Source: Acinetobacter brisouisimilis (GTDB taxonomy: Bacteria > Pseudomonadota > Gammaproteobacteria > Pseudomonadales > Moraxellaceae). From it: DNA of 64,000 bases. Location: NCBI RefSeq assembly GCF_000368265.1, contig NZ_KB851219.1, positions 1,914,474 to 1,978,473 on the forward strand. The letters are read 5' to 3'. Within the stretch, counting starts at the first letter, position 1. The number at the start of each line of letters is the position of its first letter. Shown piece by piece: positions 11,298 to 22,862 of the stretch. Under the pieces are notes generated by a model. It made no database searches, had not been told where the DNA came from, and saw only the letters and a program-made list of their open reading frames with translations. The translations under genes were made by a program, and so were the position numbers.

Positions 11298-12014
11298 TTA
11301 GAGACCATTGGTCTCTTTCACAAAGAGATACCCTTTACTGCGTACTGTTTTAATACGTTTCGGATTTTCTGGATCATCACCAATTTTTGGGCGAATCCGT
11401 GAAATACGCACATCGATTGAACGATCCTGACCATCGTATTCAATGCCGCGTAAACGCTCAAAGATGTCTTCACGTGACAAGATACGACCAGCATTTGAAG
11501 CCAGTAACCACAACAAGTCATATTCGGCGCTGGTAAAGTCAACCAATTCGCCATTTAAAGTGACTGAACGACCACCGTTATCAATCACCAAGTCATCAAA
11601 TTCGATGCGCTGAGCCACTTCATCTTCAACAGTTTTATCGGTACGGCGCAGCAAGGCACGAATACGTGCCAACAAGACACGTGGCTGTACAGGTTTTGCG
11701 ACATAGTCATCTGCACCCATTTCCAGACCTAAAACCTGATCCATATCTTCGGTACGTGCTGTTAACATAAGAATCGGCTGGTGATAGTGTGGACGCACTT
11801 CGCGACATACCGTTAAACCGTCTGCGCCTGGCAACATTACATCCAAAACCACAAGGTCAGGCTGTTCACTAATAATACGGCGAATTGCACGATTACCGTC
11901 AGGCTCAACACCCACTTCGAGTCCGTTACGGATGAGATATTCTTGAGTAAGGCGTGCTAGGCGTTCATCATCTTCTACAATCAAGATTTTCGGTAACTTT
12001 TCTTCTTGGCTCAT
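11298..12014 (-). CDS. bfmR: BfmR response regulator, OmpR family
   Basis: DNA-binding response regulator paired with BfmS. The 238-aa protein has a receiver domain with the acidic pair ED at 15-16, phospho-acceptor Asp58 in VVLDVMLPGADG, the Thr/Lys switch (LTART, YVAKPV), and an OmpR-type winged helix with SAEYDLLWLLA and RSIDVRISRIRPKIG ending in TVRSKGYLF. It matches A. baumannii BfmR almost residue for residue as I recall it. Of two adjacent ATGs I take the second (12014), which sits seven bases from AAGGGG; the first is only four bases away. Confidence 0.95.
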   Translation of the reverse strand: MSQEEKLPKILIVEDDERLARLTQEYLIRNGLEVGVEPDGNRAIRRIISEQPDLVVLDVMLPGADGLTVCREVRPHYHQPILMLTARTEDMDQVLGLEMGADDYVAKPVQPRVLLARIRALLRRTDKTVEDEVAQRIEFDDLVIDNGGRSVTLNGELVDFTSAEYDLLWLLASNAGRILSREDIFERLRGIEYDGQDRSIDVRISRIRPKIGDDPENPKRIKTVRSKGYLFVKETNGL

Positions 12015-12017
12015 CAT

Positions 12018-12433
12018 TTTGCCCCTTAAATTCTGTCAATATTAGCTATTAGTTATTCAAACAGATACGCTAATTCATATTCTGCAATATACACATGTTT
12101 ACATTGTAAACAAGATGCCGTTCACCAAACTGATACATCTACAGGGTAAATTGTAATAAATTGGTTAATTATTGAAAAATTTAATATTTTTATTTCCATG
12201 ATTGCCCATATCGTGTAGCTAAAGTAACGCGTGTTACAGATTTACCTGAGCTTGGTCGCGCTATTTTATGATCAATTAATTACTTTGCTGCGTTCTGTAT
12301 AAGCAATTTGGAATGGACTTTGTTATGCTATGCAACCTGAGCAAAATACGCTATGTCTTTGTATCTAAAACAGCTCAAATTCCATCGCAAAAATTAAAAA
12401 AAAATTTAAAAAGAATTAAAAAAATGTCAATAT
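12018..12433. other. Long AT-rich intergenic region upstream of nrdA
   Basis: A gene-free stretch between the divergent bfmR and nrdA. It must hold the bfmRS promoter near its left side. I see no convincing ORF, hairpin or RNA here. Confidence 0.5.
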
Positions 12434-12497
12434 TGATCTTCAAAAAAATTTCCCGTATCTTGTGCCTTAATTCTTTTTAAACCACTAAATCTTGTGT
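12434..12497 (+). promoter_or_regulatory. Candidate nrdA promoter with a pair of NrdR-like boxes
   Basis: A sigma-70-like promoter TTGATC (12434-12439) and TATCTT (12456-12461) with a 16-bp spacer. Two NrdR-like boxes are centred 32 bp apart: 12450-12465, whose right half TCTTGTGC fits but whose left half is weak, and 12482-12497 (CCACTAAATCTTGTGT), which matches 13 of 16 positions of the consensus ACACWATATATWGTGT that I recall. NrdR boxes in pairs about three helical turns apart near nrd promoters are the known design. Box 1 overlaps the -10 element, consistent with repression when dNTP levels are high. Confidence 0.5.
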
Positions 12498-12581
12498 TTA
12501 TCCCTCAAATATCGAGGTTCATGTACCCGATTCAAATGGTCTATAGACATAATAACGAATGAGAAATGGAGCTAAACTGAC

Positions 12582-15410
<2,829 letters not shown>

Positions 15411-15470
15411 TCTCTTATTGCAAGTCGCTCACTTGAGTGGCTTGCTCAATTTTCAATTAAGGTAAAGGCT

Positions 15471-15602
15471 ATGTTTGAACATTTATCTAGAAACTATGAA
15501 TTAGGTTTGCTGGCATATGTCTTTACCTACATTGTGTTTTGTATACCGATTACTTATGTGATTTACAAAGTACGTAAAGAACAGCGTAATCAAAACAAGT
15601 AG
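15471..15602 (+). CDS. 43-aa single-span membrane peptide between nrdA and nrdB
   Basis: A 43-codon ORF beginning MFEHLSRNYELG with a hydrophobic helix at residues about 11-32 (LGLLAYVFTYIVF...) and a basic, asparagine-rich C-terminus (KVRKEQRNQNK). TAAGG lies about nine bases before the ATG. It sits on the same strand in the nrdA-nrdB gap, so it would be co-transcribed. I do not know a family for it; the positive-inside tail suggests one inner-membrane span with the C-terminus in the cytoplasm. A link to nucleotide reduction is only positional. Confidence 0.6.
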   Translation: MFEHLSRNYELGLLAYVFTYIVFCIPITYVIYKVRKEQRNQNK

Positions 15603-15738
15603 TGCAGACTGCTTTTTTGAACAAAATCAAAGCAGCAATCGACAAAACTTAGTTTTGCTTACGCAGAATAAGCGTATAGTAGGGACATCTTCGCTGTAAG
15701 GTGTCATAAAAGATATAAACAACGAAGAGAGAATGATT

Positions 15739-17022
15739 ATGTCTATCCTTAGTTGGGACGATTTTGAAGATGATTCGCAAAAACCGGTTACACCAGAACC
15801 CAAGTCTGCGCCCGTCCAACCGCAAGAAACGCCTAATTCGCAAGTGGTATCTGATTCGCAGCCATCGTCGCCGAATGTGGCAAATGCTCAACCCGTTGGA
15901 ACCAATACCAGTGCCACAACAGATTCAGCCGATTCGTTGGCTCGAGCATCTGAATCCCTAAAACATCTTGATATTAACGCAGGTGCAGAAGATTTAGGAA
16001 CAGGTGCAGGTCGTGTTCAGGTTGACGATAAAGCCATGATCAACTGTCGCGCTGACTTGAACCAGCTCGTTCCGTTCAAATACGAATGGGCTTGGCAAAA
16101 ATATCTGGATGGTTGTGCAAACCACTGGATGCCACAAGAAGTCAACATGAACCATGACATCGCACTTTGGAAGTCTGAAGATGGCTTAACCGAAGATGAG
16201 CGCGTTATTGTTAAGCGTAATCTTGGTTTCTTCTCTACAGCAGATTCTTTGGTTGCCAATAACTTGGTCTTGGCGATTTACCGTCTGATTACTAACCCTG
16301 AATGTCGTCAGTACATTTTGCGTCAGGCATTTGAAGAAGCGATTCATACCCACGCCTATCAATACTGTATTGAATCTTTAGGTATGGATGAAGGTGAAAT
16401 CTTCAATATGTATCATGAGATTCCAAGTGTAGCGCGTAAAGCAGCTTGGGGCTTGAAATATACTCAGTCTTTAAGTGATCCAACATTCCAAACAGGCACA
16501 CTTGAAACTGATCGACAATTATTGCGTAACCTGATTGCATTCTACTGTGTACTTGAAGGCATTTTCTTCTACTGTGGCTTTACTCAAATCTTGAGTATGG
16601 GTCGCCGTAACAAAATGAACGGTGTTGCTGAACAGTTCCAGTACATTTTGCGTGATGAATCAATGCACGTAAACTTCGGTATCGACATGATCAACCAGAT
16701 CAAGATCGAAAACCCGCAATTGTGGACAGCCGAGTTCCAGCAAGAAGTTACTCAAATGTTGCTTGAAGGCACTATGCTCGAAATCGAATATGCGCGTGAC
16801 ACCATGCCGCGTGGCGTATTGGGCATGAACGCAGCGATGATGGAAGAATATTTGAAATTCATCTGTAACCGCCGTCTGAATCAGCTTGGTTTGCCTGAAC
16901 AGTTCCCTGGTGTGAATAACCCATTCCAGTGGATGTCTGAGATGATGGACTTGCGTAAAGAAAAGAACTTCTTTGAAACGCGTGTGACCGACTACCAAAC
17001 AGGTGGCGCATTAAACTGGTAA
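15739..17022 (+). CDS. nrdB: Class Ia ribonucleotide reductase, small (radical) subunit
   Basis: Beta subunit (427 aa) that holds the di-iron centre and tyrosyl radical passed to NrdA. An N-terminal 80 residues or so are low-complexity (rich in P, S, Q, T), an extension compared with the 376-aa E. coli protein. The core has [16 protein letters not shown] and [10 protein letters not shown] as iron ligands and ends in GGALNW, a tail that would bind NrdA. Of two ATGs (15733, 15739) the second is better spaced from GAAGAGAGA. A Tn7-like element begins 11 bp after the stop codon. Confidence 0.96.
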   Translation: MSILSWDDFEDDSQKPVTPEPKSAPVQPQETPNSQVVSDSQPSSPNVANAQPVGTNTSATTDSADSLARASESLKHLDINAGAEDLGTGAGRVQVDDKAMINCRADLNQLVPFKYEWAWQKYLDGCANHWMPQEVNMNHDIALWKSEDGLTEDERVIVKRNLGFFSTADSLVANNLVLAIYRLITNPECRQYILRQAFEEAIHTHAYQYCIESLGMDEGEIFNMYHEIPSVARKAAWGLKYTQSLSDPTFQTGTLETDRQLLRNLIAFYCVLEGIFFYCGFTQILSMGRRNKMNGVAEQFQYILRDESMHVNFGIDMINQIKIENPQLWTAEFQQEVTQMLLEGTMLEIEYARDTMPRGVLGMNAAMMEEYLKFICNRRLNQLGLPEQFPGVNNPFQWMSEMMDLRKEKNFFETRVTDYQTGGALNW

Positions 17023-17028
17023 GTATTT

Positions 17029-17033
17029 AAAAC
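17029..17033 (+). repeat. Left target-site duplication AAAAC
   Basis: Five bases immediately outside the left terminus CGTCA. The same five bases lie directly outside the right terminus at 31763-31767. Five bp is the duplication size of the Tn7 family. Confidence 0.8.
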
Positions 17034-17103
17034 CGTCACGCGACACATAAGTTGTCATTTGCGACGCATAAAATGTCATTGAGCGACACATAAGTTGTCA
17101 TTT
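17034..17103 (+). repeat. Left transposon end with three TnsB-type sites
   Basis: After the terminus CGTCAC come three nearly contiguous 21-bp copies of GCGACRCATAARWTGTCATT at 17040-17060, 17061-17081 and 17083-17103. Copies 1 and 3 are identical. Their reverse complement matches the right-end sites, as expected for transposase-binding arrays. Confidence 0.85.
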
Positions 17104-17106
17104 GCG

Positions 17107-17132
17107 AAAATAGAGCCATTAGGCTCTATTTT
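17107..17132. terminator. Terminator just inside the left end
   Basis: A perfect 11-bp stem AAAATAGAGCC/GGCTCTATTTT with loop ATTA is followed by more T on the plus strand. It would end nrdB transcripts 85-110 bp into the element and keeps T-rich character on the other strand too, insulating element and host from each other. Confidence 0.8.
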
Positions 17133-17278
17133 TTCAGCAAAGTATATTAAAAAATTTAAGAAGGAACTTTCATTTGAAAATTACCTTTTCTATTTAATTA
17201 AGAATATTAGCTCAAACTTAAAATGACAAATATATTTGATATCGAATAATTTTCAAATCAAGTTTGAATTACTAGAGC

Positions 17279-20200
17279 TTAATCATCAAAATTGTCTTTT
17301 AACCACTGCTCTAGGAAGTCTATCTGTACAAAATTAAGATCTACGTCATAAGGAGGGTACCTGAACCACCAATATGTATTCTTAGATATATAAAGATTAG
17401 TAATTTCAATTTTTTTGTTTTTAAGTGGCTGAGGCCAATTAAGAGATTTTCTTATACGATCATAGTCAGTCAGTAGAAAATTATATCTACCTCTTACTTT
17501 TGATATATGCGACTTAGTATCTAACTCATCTTTACCGAAAATCTTCACCCTTAGACGATTCATATCTTTTAAACAATAAGCTGGCTGATTATATTTACAC
17601 TCAACCATTACCCATTTATTTGAATCTGGGAAGTAAGCCAATACATCATAATCTCCGATATCTGGGTACTGCTCATCTTTAAAGAAAGTTTTCTTCAGAT
17701 CAATACCATGTTTAATATAATTCGTTCTTCTCGACAAAACATCAAATGCCTTAGTTTCTAATTGCTTTTCCAAGTATGTTTTAGACTTTAAAACAAGATC
17801 CTTAACTTTAGGGAAATTAAAATCAGCTGGAAGATATCCATCAGTAGTATGGTTTGTCCAAATTCCTAAAGATCTATAGGTGCAGGTTGGAGACCAAATA
17901 ATTGTATTATTTAATTTGATTAATGGCTTAATATTAACTCTATTAGTTCTTTTATTATGATCACCTACTGGAACATCGTAGTGCCTATCAGCAACCCCTT
18001 CTAATTGATTGATTTTATCATTATCAATTATTAAGAATTGAATAATTTTTTCTACTTCATTTAAAGTTACATCTTCTACTGTGAAGTTCTTAAATATAGA
18101 CTCTACTAACTCTTCAAATTCAACCTTGTAATAGGTTTGAGGATTTATCTCTTTTATATTTGACCAATTAGATAGACTGTATAAAACTGTAAATAAATTC
18201 TTAAAGCCAAAATCCAAATCCTGATAAAAAGCTTCATTGATTAATTTATACTCATCTTTTTGAATAATAGATTCCAATTCATCTTCAGAATTTAAACCTA
18301 TCCCAAGCTTATAAGAACTTAATTCTTCATGAAATTTATTTTCAAGTTCAGTGGTGGATTCTGGTATATAAATTTCTGGTATATAAGTATTATCGACATA
18401 TATGCCTTCTACTCCAATTCCAAAATGCAAGCCGTCACTAGAATGGTATAAGTTTAACAACCAATGAATATGTGCTATTAAATCTAGAAACTCACCTTCT
18501 ATTATCGGCTGTGTATTATCATTGCCCAACATTAATGTACATTCAATCAAGTATCTATGATTTTGTGAATTTCTTTTAAAATCAAAATCCAACTCGGCTA
18601 ACCTTTCAGCCCTATTGTAGCTTACTTGATGTTTTAAACTTTGTTCCTGTCTTAAAAAGCTGATGCAGTTATCAGTTACTAATGCAGAATAATCATCCAA
18701 AGCAATCTCTAAAATTGATAATGTATTTCTATTTTTTATAATATTGTGTATATAAGCTCTTAGCTCATCAGCAGCACTATTAATTATAGACTTTGCTAAG
18801 TCCTTATCTGTATATTTATTTGGTTCAATATCATTATTTTTAAGTATGAAAGCAATTTTTTGCCTAGCCAACTTAAATCGATACTCACTTACATTTCTAG
18901 GCTTTTTTTCTACAATATCAAAACGAGTTTTTAGATGGCCCATTGTCATTCTTAAAGGCCAATTAGTCGTTTCATACAATTTTGAAATAATAAAACTTAA
19001 ATCTTCTACTTTTAAATATTCATTAATGATTTCAAGAGTTTTTATACAAATTTCCGTTTGAAACGCAGCATCAACGCTTGACTGAAATTTATAAAAACAA
19101 TAACTTAGATCTAAATATATATTAATTACTAAACAATCAATACTATTTTTAAATAACTCATGTTTTACATAAAAATTACTATTCAAAATATCTGAGTTTT
19201 CTTGAATTATATTTCCTACTTTAATTTGAAATACTATATTTTTTGTCAAAATTAGAGATGATAAAGCTGATTTCCGTTGAGAAAATGCATCAGCAGCTGC
19301 CTCACAAAACAACTCCAAAACTTTTGGATTTAACTCTATGATGTTTTTATCTACGATTCTGAAATCAAATAAGAAATGAATAACATAGTTATCAAATAAT
19401 GATAACCATACTAAAGAATCGTAATTCTTTGCAAGGAAACAATAATTATCATCATAAACACTTTTTGAAATCCATTTGCTATCTGAATTAGGTAAATAAT
19501 TACTTAGATCAGAATACATTTCTTTTAAAGACTCATATTTGAAGTAATGTGCAGAATGTGTGTCAGTATGTATTAAATTGAAATTTACCGCCCCATCTTC
19601 CAACAGTCCATAACTTGCCTGATAACTAGCATATCCATCTAAATTAAAGCCTAAAAATAAAGTTTTGGGTGTGTATAAATTATGAAAATCTATAAAGCCA
19701 TCTAAATCCTCTTTAGACTGTAAAGAGTCAATTATTGAGACAAAGTCATATATAGTAATGAACTTGATGTTTTCTTCAAACTTTACATCCAAAAATTTAC
19801 TTAATGTAGTTAAGTCACTTAAAACAAAAATAAATTTAATATTATTAAATTTTAGATCACTCCCATCTACGTCCTTTGGTTTTAAACCAAGAGGAGAATA
19901 AATTTTCTGAATACCCCAATCACTTGTATCCATCATTTTTTTTAAGTTATTTTTAATTGATTTAAAGTTGCTAAATTCATCAACTGATAAGCAGTTAATA
20001 AAATAGGTATTATTTTCACTTTGAAAAGCACCGCAAAAATTATAAGGTAAAACTTTTGAATTATTACGGACTTTAAATGAACCACATAAAAGATTAGGTA
20101 TATTATCATTTAAAAAATTTGAAATATTTAAGGAAGTTATTTCTGAAGATACATTTTCTTTAATGTAATAATTTTCAACTATTACAGCAATATGATTTCT

Positions 20201-21055
20201 TAATGAAAATGGATATATCATTTCTTCATATTCAAAATAACAATATGGGTTTACATCCGCTTCCATATATCTTTCATAAAAATTTTTATTCTTTCTAATA
20301 TTTCCATTTTTAACAATTAGTTCACTATTTACTTTTTTTATTTTAAAGTTATCAATCCAATCCATCATTTTTAGCCAAAAAATATTATTTGGAATTTCTA
20401 ACTTATCATCTTCATTATTTTTTTCGACTAGTATGTTTATAGTAGAAATTAAACTATTTTGTATTTCAATGATTTGTTTAAAATCCTCCATAGCTTGGGG
20501 GTTATTTAAGTAACTAATTTCAAAACCTTTAAGAAAACCATAATTATCAGATAGAGGTGAACCATAAAAAATCTTATATGATTTTTCTCCTAATTGAAGC
20601 TTTACTTCTCCCCAATCACCTACAGGGTAAAAATCTTCCATCATTGGATTATGAGGTAAAACTTTGAAAACCTTAGTCAAAAAAAATGAAAAATCTTCGT
20701 AGTTTTCGATTCTTTTTCCTATAAAATCATCTTTACTTATAGTAAAAAAAATTTCAAATAAAAGTGAAAATTTAATAAAATGATTAATATTCGGTACCCA
20801 ACTTTCAGCTATTAAAATAGTCTTAAAAACATCTATTGGATGATATTCTCTCATTATTCTTATGAGATCTATTTCATAGTTTGGAATTGGTATTATTTTT
20901 TCAGCCTCTAAATTTTTTTTATTATTCCTGATATCATTTTTTTGTTTACCAAACTCCATCATTTTATTAGTAAAGAGTTCAAAAGTTTTTCCTTTATCGG
21001 CAGAGCTATTTTTCTTTTTCATAATTAAATTAAAAGTCAGATTAAACTTATTCAA
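17279..21055 (-). CDS. 1258-aa cargo protein with C-terminal PD-(D/E)XK nuclease
   Basis: Very large AT-rich cargo gene of unrecognised family. The only motif I can read is near the C-terminus: DIGDYDV followed 16 residues later by VECKYN, i.e. Asp1137 and Glu1152-Cys-Lys1154, the D...ExK signature of restriction-endonuclease-like nucleases. The long N-terminal part has no P-loop that I can see and is probably mostly helical. No signal peptide. An ATG at 21022 (MKKKNSSADKGK) is an alternative start; neither has a clear ribosome-binding site. With an XRE gene just upstream and its place in a transposon, an anti-phage or anti-plasmid role is likely but unproven. Confidence 0.75.
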   Translation of the reverse strand: MNKFNLTFNLIMKKKNSSADKGKTFELFTNKMMEFGKQKNDIRNNKKNLEAEKIIPIPNYEIDLIRIMREYHPIDVFKTILIAESWVPNINHFIKFSLLFEIFFTISKDDFIGKRIENYEDFSFFLTKVFKVLPHNPMMEDFYPVGDWGEVKLQLGEKSYKIFYGSPLSDNYGFLKGFEISYLNNPQAMEDFKQIIEIQNSLISTINILVEKNNEDDKLEIPNNIFWLKMMDWIDNFKIKKVNSELIVKNGNIRKNKNFYERYMEADVNPYCYFEYEEMIYPFSLRNHIAVIVENYYIKENVSSEITSLNISNFLNDNIPNLLCGSFKVRNNSKVLPYNFCGAFQSENNTYFINCLSVDEFSNFKSIKNNLKKMMDTSDWGIQKIYSPLGLKPKDVDGSDLKFNNIKFIFVLSDLTTLSKFLDVKFEENIKFITIYDFVSIIDSLQSKEDLDGFIDFHNLYTPKTLFLGFNLDGYASYQASYGLLEDGAVNFNLIHTDTHSAHYFKYESLKEMYSDLSNYLPNSDSKWISKSVYDDNYCFLAKNYDSLVWLSLFDNYVIHFLFDFRIVDKNIIELNPKVLELFCEAAADAFSQRKSALSSLILTKNIVFQIKVGNIIQENSDILNSNFYVKHELFKNSIDCLVINIYLDLSYCFYKFQSSVDAAFQTEICIKTLEIINEYLKVEDLSFIISKLYETTNWPLRMTMGHLKTRFDIVEKKPRNVSEYRFKLARQKIAFILKNNDIEPNKYTDKDLAKSIINSAADELRAYIHNIIKNRNTLSILEIALDDYSALVTDNCISFLRQEQSLKHQVSYNRAERLAELDFDFKRNSQNHRYLIECTLMLGNDNTQPIIEGEFLDLIAHIHWLLNLYHSSDGLHFGIGVEGIYVDNTYIPEIYIPESTTELENKFHEELSSYKLGIGLNSEDELESIIQKDEYKLINEAFYQDLDFGFKNLFTVLYSLSNWSNIKEINPQTYYKVEFEELVESIFKNFTVEDVTLNEVEKIIQFLIIDNDKINQLEGVADRHYDVPVGDHNKRTNRVNIKPLIKLNNTIIWSPTCTYRSLGIWTNHTTDGYLPADFNFPKVKDLVLKSKTYLEKQLETKAFDVLSRRTNYIKHGIDLKKTFFKDEQYPDIGDYDVLAYFPDSNKWVMVECKYNQPAYCLKDMNRLRVKIFGKDELDTKSHISKVRGRYNFLLTDYDRIRKSLNWPQPLKNKKIEITNLYISKNTYWWFRYPPYDVDLNFVQIDFLEQWLKDNFDD

Positions 21056-21178
21056 GTATCACAAAACACCAAAGAGAAATCAATATTTCATTATATTTAA
21101 TAGCAACTTAGATAGGATTTTTAGCTAAAATTTGGTAACTACTCAGGTTATCTATTTATAAAATTAATAACGCTTTAT

Positions 21179-21406
21179 TTAAGTTTGGTTACTTAAAAAA
21201 CTTGTTAGCTCTACTTTCAGAATTTGCAACCAATCCATTAATTCAATCACATCCAGTCTTCTTTCCAAAATTTCAACTTTAGAGACATAAGATTGAGGCT
21301 TATTCAAAAGACGTGCAAGTTCAACCTGAGTCACATGTTTAGACTCTCGGAGTTCTATAAGTTTCTTAATTAGGTCTTGATACCTAGGATCGTGTATTGA
21401 GCGCAT
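21179..21406 (-). CDS. XRE-family HTH regulator
   Basis: A 75-aa single-domain Cro/C1-type repressor: LIELRESKHVTQVELARLLNKPQSYVSKVEILERRLDVIEL is the helix-turn-helix with its following helix. It precedes the 1258-aa nuclease gene on the same strand by 123 bp and has an inverted repeat 25 bp upstream of its start. The simplest reading is autoregulation and control of the nuclease gene. Confidence 0.85.
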   Translation of the reverse strand: MRSIHDPRYQDLIKKLIELRESKHVTQVELARLLNKPQSYVSKVEILERRLDVIELMDWLQILKVELTSFLSNQT

Positions 21407-21430
21407 GGCTCAATATCAGTTACAATTTAA

Positions 21431-21451
21431 AATATCCCAAAATAGGATATT
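21431..21451. promoter_or_regulatory. Candidate operator for the XRE regulator
   Basis: A perfect inverted repeat, AATATCC - 7 bp - GGATATT, lies 25 bp upstream of the XRE start and in the divergent spacer to the OrfA-like gene. Size and symmetry suit a small dimeric HTH repressor. Confidence 0.55.
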
Positions 21452-21522
21452 ATCATTTAACTCCATATGTTTATTGATTTTTTATTTTGGATAATGATTG
21501 AACGATAGTTTAGGAACTCAAT

Positions 21523-21765
21523 GTGAAGCAAAAATTTTCTGTAACTCAAATCAATAGCATTGTTAAAAAACATTTAGCTGGTGCCACTATCGAACAGGTT
21601 TGTCAGGAATATCAAATTAGTGTGGCAACTCTCTATCGCTGGAAAGCAAACTATTTAGACGTAAGTGAGCAAATTCTCACTCGTTTAGATAAGTTAGAAC
21701 AGGAAAATTTAGCTCTAAAGCAGATGTATGCGGAAGAAAAACTATCTAAGCGTCTAGAAATTTAG
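21523..21765 (+). CDS. IS3-type OrfA-like HTH protein without OrfB
   Basis: An 80-aa protein from a GTG start with AGGA eight bases upstream. It has the transposase helix-turn-helix FSVTQINSIVKKHLAGATIEQVCQEYQISVATLYRWKANY, then a leucine-rich coiled coil (LDKLEQENLALKQMYAEEK), the plan of IS3-family OrfA. No OrfB or DDE domain follows in the next 90 bp before a convergent gene, and no IS ends are evident. It is either the remnant of an insertion sequence or an OrfA-type DNA-binding protein kept by the transposon. Confidence 0.65.
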   Translation: MKQKFSVTQINSIVKKHLAGATIEQVCQEYQISVATLYRWKANYLDVSEQILTRLDKLEQENLALKQMYAEEKLSKRLEI

Positions 21766-21855
21766 AGCTTTTAACCCACCTATTCTTTACGATCCAATAG
21801 CTCCCATTAAAAATTTCGAATGTAAATTTCAAAGATAATTTGCATTCGAAGCTGT

Positions 21856-22698
21856 TCAGATTGCATCTGTTGTCAAAATATTAACCCCTTCAAACAAAGT
21901 TAAAACTTGTTTTTCATGCAACAGATCTGATAATGCTTTTATACTTTCCTTCCTTGTAATACCTACTATCCCCTTATCTTCCATTGCTAACAATAGACTT
22001 ATCAAAATTCTCACATTTTTCGAGAAATTATATACAGCACTTTTACCTAATACTTCCTTTGTTGAGCTAACTAAAGAAAAGACATTCCAATTAACTAAGG
22101 AAATAAAGTGCTCACGATAATTAAAAAATGGAAGTTCAGTACAAATAATAAGTAAAGTCCTATAAATAGACTGACTTAATGCAGAAGTATCCTCTTCCCT
22201 TTGAACAGCCAATTTAAAAAAAATTATCTGTGCTGCCAATGCATCCAATCCAGCTAAACACTCTAGCTGGCGTAATTTTCTTTTTGATAGGTGCGTGACT
22301 AATGCACTCCCATAATCGTATTTGTTAGCTTTATAAAGAATACGTTGGACTTCCCACGATAGATTTCTAAGCTCATCACTTAACAGCGATTCAATACTAA
22401 TGGAGTTATTCATGACTTGCCAAAGAGTATGCTTAAGAAGCATAGAGCTGCCTTGTACATGAGATTCTGCTTGGCCTATAAGTATAGGACTTGGAGTATG
22501 TTTACCTAAGCGATAACCTCGCCATTTATTATTATGATAAGCATCACCATGCTTATTTTTATTAAAAGCATCTGGCTCAATTACTTTTTCAATTTGATAA
22601 TCTGAATTTTTAGATAAATTGACCCTGAGATACCAATACCATAATGAAACTCGAACGATATCTAACTCACTTCTTTTTTCCATTTTTGTATTTTTCAT
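21856..22698 (-). CDS. Transposon-borne protein of unknown function (280 aa)
   Basis: I do not recognise this family. The N-terminal half is basic and aromatic (LWYWYLRVNLS, KWRGYRLGKHTPSP) and the rest is predicted helical and leucine-rich. No catalytic motif, membrane segment or signal peptide is visible. It is convergent with the OrfA-like gene and divergent from the 88-aa gene that leads into tnsABC, which places it between cargo and transposition core. An accessory transposition or defence role is possible but unsupported. Confidence 0.6.
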   Translation of the reverse strand: MKNTKMEKRSELDIVRVSLWYWYLRVNLSKNSDYQIEKVIEPDAFNKNKHGDAYHNNKWRGYRLGKHTPSPILIGQAESHVQGSSMLLKHTLWQVMNNSISIESLLSDELRNLSWEVQRILYKANKYDYGSALVTHLSKRKLRQLECLAGLDALAAQIIFFKLAVQREEDTSALSQSIYRTLLIICTELPFFNYREHFISLVNWNVFSLVSSTKEVLGKSAVYNFSKNVRILISLLLAMEDKGIVGITRKESIKALSDLLHEKQVLTLFEGVNILTTDAI

Positions 22699-22862
22699 TT
22701 TTTAGTCAATCTCAAAAAAAATCCTAGTTATAGTTATTTATAATTTAAAAACAATAAATTAGAAATTCGTATAGAGTAAAAGATTGAGCTGTTTTTACTT
22801 TCTACACAACTTTTTTTAAAAGATATATGCTTCTGTTGTGACAGGACAATACAAGACACCCT

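Noticed and set aside
17040..17103. Closely spaced repeats that might be read as a CRISPR array
   Set aside because: Units are contiguous with no spacers and have an inverted counterpart at the other transposon end; they fit transposase-binding sites.
21523..21765. An intact IS3-family insertion sequence
   Set aside because: Only an OrfA-like gene is present; no OrfB, frameshift window or terminal inverted repeats could be found.
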